Origin: Agromyces agglutinans
GTDB lineage: Bacteria > Actinomycetota > Actinomycetes > Actinomycetales > Microbacteriaceae
Assembly (NCBI RefSeq): GCF_009647605.1
Contig: NZ_WJIF01000003.1
Coordinates: 452,928-516,927, forward strand
Reading direction: 5' to 3'
Length of the DNA: 64,000 nt
In this document: positions 60,001 to 64,000 of the stretch, one piece after another
Layout: every line of letters begins with the position of its first letter
Position numbering within the stretch: position 1 is the first letter of the stretch
The notes under the pieces: generated by a model
The model's database searches: none
Told to the model about the DNA's origin: nothing
What the model saw: only the letters and a program-made list of their open reading frames with translations
Made by a program: the position numbers and the translations under genes

Positions 60001-61006
60001 CGATCACCGTGACGCCCTGGGTGCCGTCGCTCGAGACGACGAGGCTCGAGGCCGGCAGGCGCCCGCCGTCGACGAGCACGATCAGGTGAGGCAGCTTGGG
60101 CGTCGAACCGTCGCGGGCGAAGCGGGGCCGGTCGCGCACCTCGGGCGGCAGCATCGACTCGAGCGCCTCGAACGACGAGCCGATCATGCGCGCCGGGCCG
60201 AGCCCGTCGGTCACGGTCTGCGAGTGGGTGTGCGGCAGCCACTTCGCCCACTCCCACTGCGGCAGCGCCTCGTCGGCGGCGAGCACCACGATCTGCAGCA
60301 GGTCGGGGCTGTGCATCGTGGCAGCACCCAACAGCATCGCGCGGGCGAGCCCGCGCACCTCGGCCTCGTCGCCGGTCAGCTCGATGCGCGCGTAGTCGCG
60401 CAGGGTCACGCCGACGGGCAGGTTCGCCTGCGTCTCGTGGGTGAGCATGAAACGATGCGCCGCGGATGCCGCGACAGGGTCGAGCTGGGCCAGCGGCGGC
60501 AGCTCGGGCGCTTCGAGCGTCAGGCAGAGCGGCTGGTCGGAGATGCCGACGCGCACCGCGAGGAAGTCGGGGTCGCCGACCGCGCGCTCCCACACGCGCG
60601 TGCCCTCCTCGGCCACGAAGGGCAGCGTCTCGGGCGCGGGCAGCTTCCAGTTGCCGGCGCGACGCTGCTGGCGCGCGGCGGTGCGCACGGTCTTGCGCAG
60701 CTCGGTGAGGTAGGCGAGGTACTCGCGACGGGCGCCGAGCACGGCGGCCTGGCGCTGGGCGCGCTGGCGCCAGCCGTTCACGGCGACGAAGCCGAGCGAC
60801 GAGAGCAGGAACATGCCGCCCGTGATGAATCCCGTGGGCCCGGCGTTCGAGAGCGTGACCATGACGATCGCGCCCACGCTGCCGAGCATGGGCACGAGCG
60901 AGACGAGCATGCCGCCGCCCCCGTCGCTCGGGGCGAGTTCGGGCGGGGCCTGCACGGTGATCCTGCCGGAGGGCACACGGGGAGGCGCGAGGCGGGGGGT
61001 GGACAT
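57053..61006 (-). CDS. eccC: Type VII secretion FtsK/SpoIIIE-type ATPase EccC
   Basis: The 1317-residue motor of a type VII secretion system has two N-terminal helices (about 35-75) anchoring it. Three ATPase domains follow, all with intact Walker A lysines: Lys480 (GATGSGKSE), Lys837 (GAPLSGKST) and Lys1121 (GDAGSGKSS). Walker B-like segments include LLIVADEFSEL and LFLVVDGWG. All domains lie in one chain, as in the actinobacterial and firmicute single-polypeptide form. ATG 61006 overlaps the RDD-FHA stop by one base (TGATG). Confidence 0.93.
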   Translation of the reverse strand: MSTPRLAPPRVPSGRITVQAPPELAPSDGGGGMLVSLVPMLGSVGAIVMVTLSNAGPTGFITGGMFLLSSLGFVAVNGWRQRAQRQAAVLGARREYLAYLTELRKTVRTAARQQRRAGNWKLPAPETLPFVAEEGTRVWERAVGDPDFLAVRVGISDQPLCLTLEAPELPPLAQLDPVAASAAHRFMLTHETQANLPVGVTLRDYARIELTGDEAEVRGLARAMLLGAATMHSPDLLQIVVLAADEALPQWEWAKWLPHTHSQTVTDGLGPARMIGSSFEALESMLPPEVRDRPRFARDGSTPKLPHLIVLVDGGRLPASSLVVSSDGTQGVTVIDLPARWDDFDDPAALRISFGSPSAGRTELITMQAAARPFTPDSVGIVTAEATARRLTPRYTATVAGPAEGPSVGKQAELVELLGLPDVRDLDLDAAWAPRLDRNRLRIPIGQDLQGAPVVLDLKESAQQGMGPHGVMIGATGSGKSEVLRTLVLGLAMTHSPEQLNFVLVDFKGGATFAGMAGMPHVSAIITNLGEELTLVDRFQDALQGEVTRRQELLRASGNFANVADYEKARRGGRSDLAPLPALLIVADEFSELLSAKPEFIESFVNIGRVGRSLQVHLLLASQRLEEGKLRGLDTYLSYRIGLRTFSAAESRSILGVPDAYTLPQQPGVGFLKSDTETMTQFRAAYVSGPPPRRRTAAAAGGGGAVEASVERFTAAPQHRAVVEVQAPEAVAAPVEPAEQRSTFDLAIERMQGRGPAAHRVWLPPLETPATLDQLFGDLRVDPALGLVSPQWRAAGPLTVPLGIVDVPLEQRREGLVVTLSGAGGHLAVVGAPLSGKSTLARTLVTSLSLVHTPQEVQFFVLDFGGGTFTGLAGLPHLAGLASRSEPDVVRRTIAEITGVLNERERFFRDHGIDSIDTYRRRRAEGAVDDGYGDLFLVVDGWGVLRSEFEMLEPAVQQLAARGLTFGVHVVITAARWMEVRANLKDLIGTRIELRLGDPTDSEIDRKAAANVTVHAGRGLAPSALQMLTALPRIDGDSEARTLSTGVGDLVSKVVAAWRGPAGPKLRLLPETIELDRLRALAPAATRDFVLGIDEAQLAPYLFDPREEPHLFLYGDAGSGKSSMLRAFAHEVMRVHGPKEAKIFVVDYRRALLGEIPDEYLGAYLTGHDVATSGIAELFAFFKSRLPGPDVTPEQLRTRSWWTGAEGYLLIDDYDLVATSQGNPIAALAPLLAQAADVGLHVVLTRRAGGASRAAYDPVIQRFTDLGVTGILLSGSPEEGQLIGKVKAEPAAPGRAKIVSRERGLVAAQLAWVPPKH

Positions 61007-62091
61007 CAGCGGTTCTCTCCGTCGGAGGCGAGCAGCAGGCTCATCGTGAAGGTGCGGTTGCCGATGCGCACGCGGTCGCCGTCGTCGAGGGCGGTGCGCA
61101 CGCCGGGCGCCAGCAGCTCCACGTCGCCGTCGTCCCGGAGCACCTCGGTGCCGTTGGTCGAGCCGCCGTCGGTGACCCAGGTGTTGCCGCGCGAGTGCTC
61201 GAGCCGCAGGTGCGTCTTCGACACCGTGCCGTCGGGATCGTGCACGGTGACGAGCCGGTCGCCCGGCTCGGTGGGCGACGGGTTGCGGCCCAGGTTCGCC
61301 ACGACCGGCAACGGCAGCTGCTCGCGCGCTCCGGTGTCGAAGATGATGAGCAGCGCACCTTCGAGCCCGTCGACGGGTTCGGCGACGGATGCCGCGGCCG
61401 CGCCGGGCGCCACGGCCGGCGCCACGGCGCGCTGGTCGACGGGCCGGACCGCCACCGGTTGCGCGTGGTCGGATCGCCGCGCGGGCTGCCACGCGACCGG
61501 CGGCGCACTGATGAGCGGCGGCTGCCCCAGGATCGCGACGCCCGCGGGAACCGGGCCGAGTTCTGCGACGGCGGTCGGCGCCGCCGCCGGCGCGTGCGCG
61601 CGCGCCACGGGTGCCGGCCCGCGGAAGGCCGTCGCGGCATCCACCGGCATCGCCGCGACGCGCTGCGCGCGGGAGGGAACGGCGACGACCACGGTCTGGG
61701 CGGCGCGATCGGCCCAGCTGCGGCGCCGGCCCGAGGCATCCCAGGCGCTCGAGGCGACGACCAGCCACGCGCCGATCGCGGCGCCCGCGAAGCCGAGCGC
61801 GGTGATGAACCCGCGGACGAAGCCCCGGCCCGCGCCGGGCGAGTACGGCCCGTCGTCGCGGGCGGTTCGCAGGCCGAGCAGCGCCTTGCCGACCGTGGCA
61901 CCCGTGCGCGCCTCGAGCACCCACTGGCCGAGCACGGCCTGCAGCAGGGCGACCGCTCCGAGCAGCCAGCTGCCGGTGGGCAGGCCGACGGCGACGGCGA
62001 CGCCGCAGATCACCACCACGTCGAGGGTGAATGCCGCGAGGCGGCGGCCGGTGCCGGCCGCGGTTCCCGCGAATCCTGGGCCCAGCGTCAT
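61006..62091 (-). CDS. RDD-FHA domain protein of the type VII locus
   Basis: The 361-residue protein has an N-terminal RDD membrane domain (about 15-140; RRLAAFTLDVVVICG and VGKALLGLRTAR, about three helices), then an Ala/Pro-rich linker, and a C-terminal FHA domain (about 262-355) with LGRNPSP, SKTHLRL and GSTNGTEVL, the phosphothreonine-binding core. It is fused between eccC and eccD with one- and four-base overlaps, so it is likely a signalling or assembly part of the secretion machine. Confidence 0.88.
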   Translation of the reverse strand: MTLGPGFAGTAAGTGRRLAAFTLDVVVICGVAVAVGLPTGSWLLGAVALLQAVLGQWVLEARTGATVGKALLGLRTARDDGPYSPGAGRGFVRGFITALGFAGAAIGAWLVVASSAWDASGRRRSWADRAAQTVVVAVPSRAQRVAAMPVDAATAFRGPAPVARAHAPAAAPTAVAELGPVPAGVAILGQPPLISAPPVAWQPARRSDHAQPVAVRPVDQRAVAPAVAPGAAAASVAEPVDGLEGALLIIFDTGAREQLPLPVVANLGRNPSPTEPGDRLVTVHDPDGTVSKTHLRLEHSRGNTWVTDGGSTNGTEVLRDDGDVELLAPGVRTALDDGDRVRIGNRTFTMSLLLASDGENR

Positions 62092-63458
62092 CCGGCGATC
62101 ATCCCACGAAGCAGCTCGATCGAGTTCGCCGCGAGCAGCGCCGCGGGCAGCGCGAGCGCGACGGCGAGCCACTCGATCACGTCGCCGACCCGCGACCACA
62201 CGAGCGACGAGCCGCCCCGCGCGAGCGGCAGGCTGACGATCGCGGTGATCAGCGCGATCGCGAAGACGGATGCCGCGGCGAGCAGCCCTCCGGTCGGCCC
62301 CACGGCGTCGGCGACCGCGGCGACGCCGACGAGCAGCACGGCGATCGCGGCGCCGCGAGGCAGCCAGCGCGCGGCCCGGCCGATGGTGTGGCGCGGGGTG
62401 AGCAGCATCGACAGCACGACGCAGGCGAACAGGGCGATCGTGCCGATGGCGGTGAGCGGTGCGGCGCTCGCGATGCCGGGCGCGGCGAGCGGTGCGGCGC
62501 CGACGGTCGCGAGCGCGAGCACCAGGGTGCCGGCGGTGAGCCGGGCCGTCGAGGCGCGCACGACCCGTTCGGCGTCGGCCGTCGCGATCGCCGCGGGCGA
62601 GTCGGGGATCGCGCCGCGAACGCTCCAGCGATTGCTCATGAAGTGGCGATAGTCGATGAACATCCCGTCGGGCACGTTCACGAGTGTCGAGGGCAGGGCG
62701 CGCAGCGCGACCGGCACGAGGCCGAGCGTGACCGCCGCGGCCGCGGCGATCGGCAGGCGCAGCAGCAGCGCGGCACCCCATACGGCCGCGAGCGAGAGCA
62801 CCAGCAGCGCGACCGTGCCCCAGGCGGCGCGCACCGAGGCGTCGGCGGTGCACACGGCGAGCACCGAGGCCAGCACGGCCGCGGCGAGCAGGCCCACCGC
62901 GATACGCAACTGCCCGGCCGCCGTGAGGTCTCCCGGCACCATCGCACCCATCGCGACCGCCGCGAGGGCGACGGGAGCGGCCATGGCGATCGGCGGCGGA
63001 GCGCCGGGGCGATCCGAGCGCAGGGCCGACGCGATGGCGACGGCGATCGCGGCGACGCCGAGGACGCCGGCGACGGCCATGCGCACCGCTGGCTCCTCGG
63101 CCACGAGCGAGACCAGCACCCCCGCGAGCAGGGCGGCGAGGCCGAGCAGCATCCAGCGCGCGCCGTGGTCGACGCGCCGCTCTCCGGCCGGGGCCGCGCG
63201 GGCTCGGCGCTTGCCGCGGGACGCGCCCGTGACGGTCACCACGGCGTAGAGGCCGCCGTCATCGAGCTGTCCGCCCGGCGTCGCGGGATCGACCTGGTAG
63301 CCGTTGCGATCGACCACGAACTGGACGCGCGGGTCGAGCGCGAGCCCGCTTCGGCGCAGGGCGTCGTCGAGTCGGTCGTCGGCGGGCACGGCGAGGTCGA
63401 CGGAGCCCGCATCACCCAGCAGGGTGATACGGCGGCGTTCGACTGGCGCGAGGGTCAT
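62088..63458 (-). CDS. eccD: Type VII secretion membrane protein EccD
   Basis: The 456-residue protein has an N-terminal ubiquitin-like YukD domain (about 8-80, ITLLGDAGSVDLAVPADDRL...LYAVVTV), then about eleven helices, the layout of EccD, which forms the secretion channel. It overlaps the RDD-FHA gene as ATGA. The family is defined by the combination of the two domains. Confidence 0.9.
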   Translation of the reverse strand: MTLAPVERRRITLLGDAGSVDLAVPADDRLDDALRRSGLALDPRVQFVVDRNGYQVDPATPGGQLDDGGLYAVVTVTGASRGKRRARAAPAGERRVDHGARWMLLGLAALLAGVLVSLVAEEPAVRMAVAGVLGVAAIAVAIASALRSDRPGAPPPIAMAAPVALAAVAMGAMVPGDLTAAGQLRIAVGLLAAAVLASVLAVCTADASVRAAWGTVALLVLSLAAVWGAALLLRLPIAAAAAVTLGLVPVALRALPSTLVNVPDGMFIDYRHFMSNRWSVRGAIPDSPAAIATADAERVVRASTARLTAGTLVLALATVGAAPLAAPGIASAAPLTAIGTIALFACVVLSMLLTPRHTIGRAARWLPRGAAIAVLLVGVAAVADAVGPTGGLLAAASVFAIALITAIVSLPLARGGSSLVWSRVGDVIEWLAVALALPAALLAANSIELLRGMIAG

Positions 63459-63559
63459 CGGGTCGGTGCGCTCACCTCAGGCGGGCGCCCCGGCGGGGTC
63501 GGTCTGCGCACGCCGCCGAGGCGGCCCGCTCGTCGAGCCGGCGTTCGTCGTCGCGGACG

Positions 63560-64000
63560 TCACGGGCGACCGTCCGGGCCCTCGGCACGCGTGGCGCCAC
63601 GACCACCGGCACCGGCGCCGCGCGAACGCGGACCCGCCTCGTCTTCGTCCTCGAGCTTGGGAGCGATCGGGCCGCCGAGGCCGTTCCGGCGCTCGCGCTC
63701 GTCGTCGTCTCCGGCGCCGCCCATCATGCCCGTGGCGCCGCGCGCTCCGGCGCCGGAGGTGGCTCCCACCATTCCGGAGGTACCGCCCGCTCCGGCCCCG
63801 CGAGCGGCCCCAGCGCCGCCTTCGACGCCTGCGGCGCGTCCCATGAGCCCGCCGGGGCCGGATGCACCGGTGCCGCCGACGCCGCCGACGCCGGCCGCGC
63901 CCGAAGCGCCGACTCCGCCGAGGCCCGGGAGCCGCAGGCCGCCCGCTCCGGCACCCGCGCCGACCGCCTTCGCACCGGCCGCGAGGGCCGCCGCGGTGGC
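63560..64000 (-). CDS. Glycine-rich protein, C-terminal part (runs off the window)
   Basis: The frame stays open from its stop at 63560 to the window end. It encodes a long Gly/Ala-rich region (GGVGGTGASGPGG-like), then a charged end (GDDDERERRNGLGGPIAPKLEDEDE). The design fits large Gly-rich proteins often encoded beside actinobacterial type VII genes, possibly a secreted substrate. The N-terminus is missing. Other frames here are Arg/Ala-rich and less credible. The 101 bases between it and eccD hold no clear gene. Confidence 0.6.
   Translation of the reverse strand, partial: ATAAALAAGAKAVGAGAGAGGLRLPGLGGVGASGAAGVGGVGGTGASGPGGLMGRAAGVEGGAGAARGAGAGGTSGMVGATSGAGARGATGMMGGAGDDDERERRNGLGGPIAPKLEDEDEAGPRSRGAGAGGRGATRAEGPDGRP

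Noticed and set aside
57056..62236. 1726-codon plus-strand open frame
   Set aside because: It lies opposite eccC and the RDD-FHA gene, has no domain pattern and is Arg/Glu/Ala-biased; the minus-strand genes have complete catalytic motifs.
1..64000. CRISPR arrays, rRNA, tRNA genes, phage or transposase genes
   Set aside because: No regularly spaced repeat array, no tRNA-like cloverleaf with CCA-adjacent arms and no recombinase or transposase motifs were seen; this is a by-eye search only.

Overview
The window is chromosomal DNA of a very GC-rich actinobacterium, most likely a member of Microbacteriaceae (Agromyces/Microbacterium-like). This rests on base composition, frequent GTG starts, many ATGA/GTGA/TGATG gene overlaps, several starts that look leaderless (a TACGAT-type -10 about 7 nt before the start codon), the recurring heptamer GGATGCC/GGCATCC, and the family content. 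I cannot name the species. I saw no rRNA, tRNA, CRISPR array, transposase or phage gene, and no gene-free stretch exceeds 300 bases.

Layout. 1-5.0 kb: two tandem paralogous small membrane proteins, an oligopeptidase B-like S9 peptidase, a BBE-type flavin oxidase and a GNAT acetyltransferase. 5.0-21.3 kb: a myo-inositol catabolic region. A rightward operon (iolC, a Cgl0159-type aldolase, iolB, iolD) faces a leftward gntR regulator and a long leftward operon (IolE-like dehydratase, Gfo/Idh dehydrogenase, binding protein, two permeases, ATPase, CehA-type PHP hydrolase, GH38 alpha-mannosidase). A shared TGTYAG-type site lies upstream of iolC, gntR and the IolE-like gene, so the three units probably form one regulon. 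The alpha-mannosidase and PHP enzyme suggest the imported compound is a mannosylated and/or phosphorylated inositol.

21.4-32.1 kb: mixed genes. They include an OhrR-type regulator diverging from a small CxxC protein, a 3-hydroxyisobutyrate-dehydrogenase-like protein, an FAD monooxygenase, a CDF exporter, a DRGH nuclease, and a natural fusion of a luciferase-like monooxygenase with a BBE-type oxidase beside an HxlR regulator. 32.1-32.8 kb: a Phd/VapC toxin-antitoxin pair enclosed by an almost exact 31-bp direct repeat that copies the 3' end of hxlR.

32.8-44.9 kb: a galacto(gluco)mannan utilisation locus. One leftward operon holds a binding protein, two permeases, GH2 beta-mannosidase, GH113-like mannanase and a BadF-type kinase. 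It diverges from lacI plus a GH36 alpha-galactosidase, and an acetylxylan esterase follows. The beta-mannosidase carries an A/T-richer in-frame palindromic repeat insertion.

45.0-57.0 kb: housekeeping and accessory genes (DUF805, PfkB kinase, AlkA-like glycosylase, a haem-oxygenase-like diiron protein coupled to a CDGSH protein, PLD-like protein, PLP decarboxylase, PPOX flavoprotein, glutaminase plus MFS exporter, YcnI copper protein with a membrane partner). 57.0-64.0 kb: part of a type VII secretion locus (EccC, an RDD-FHA protein, EccD and the C-terminus of a glycine-rich protein that runs off the window).
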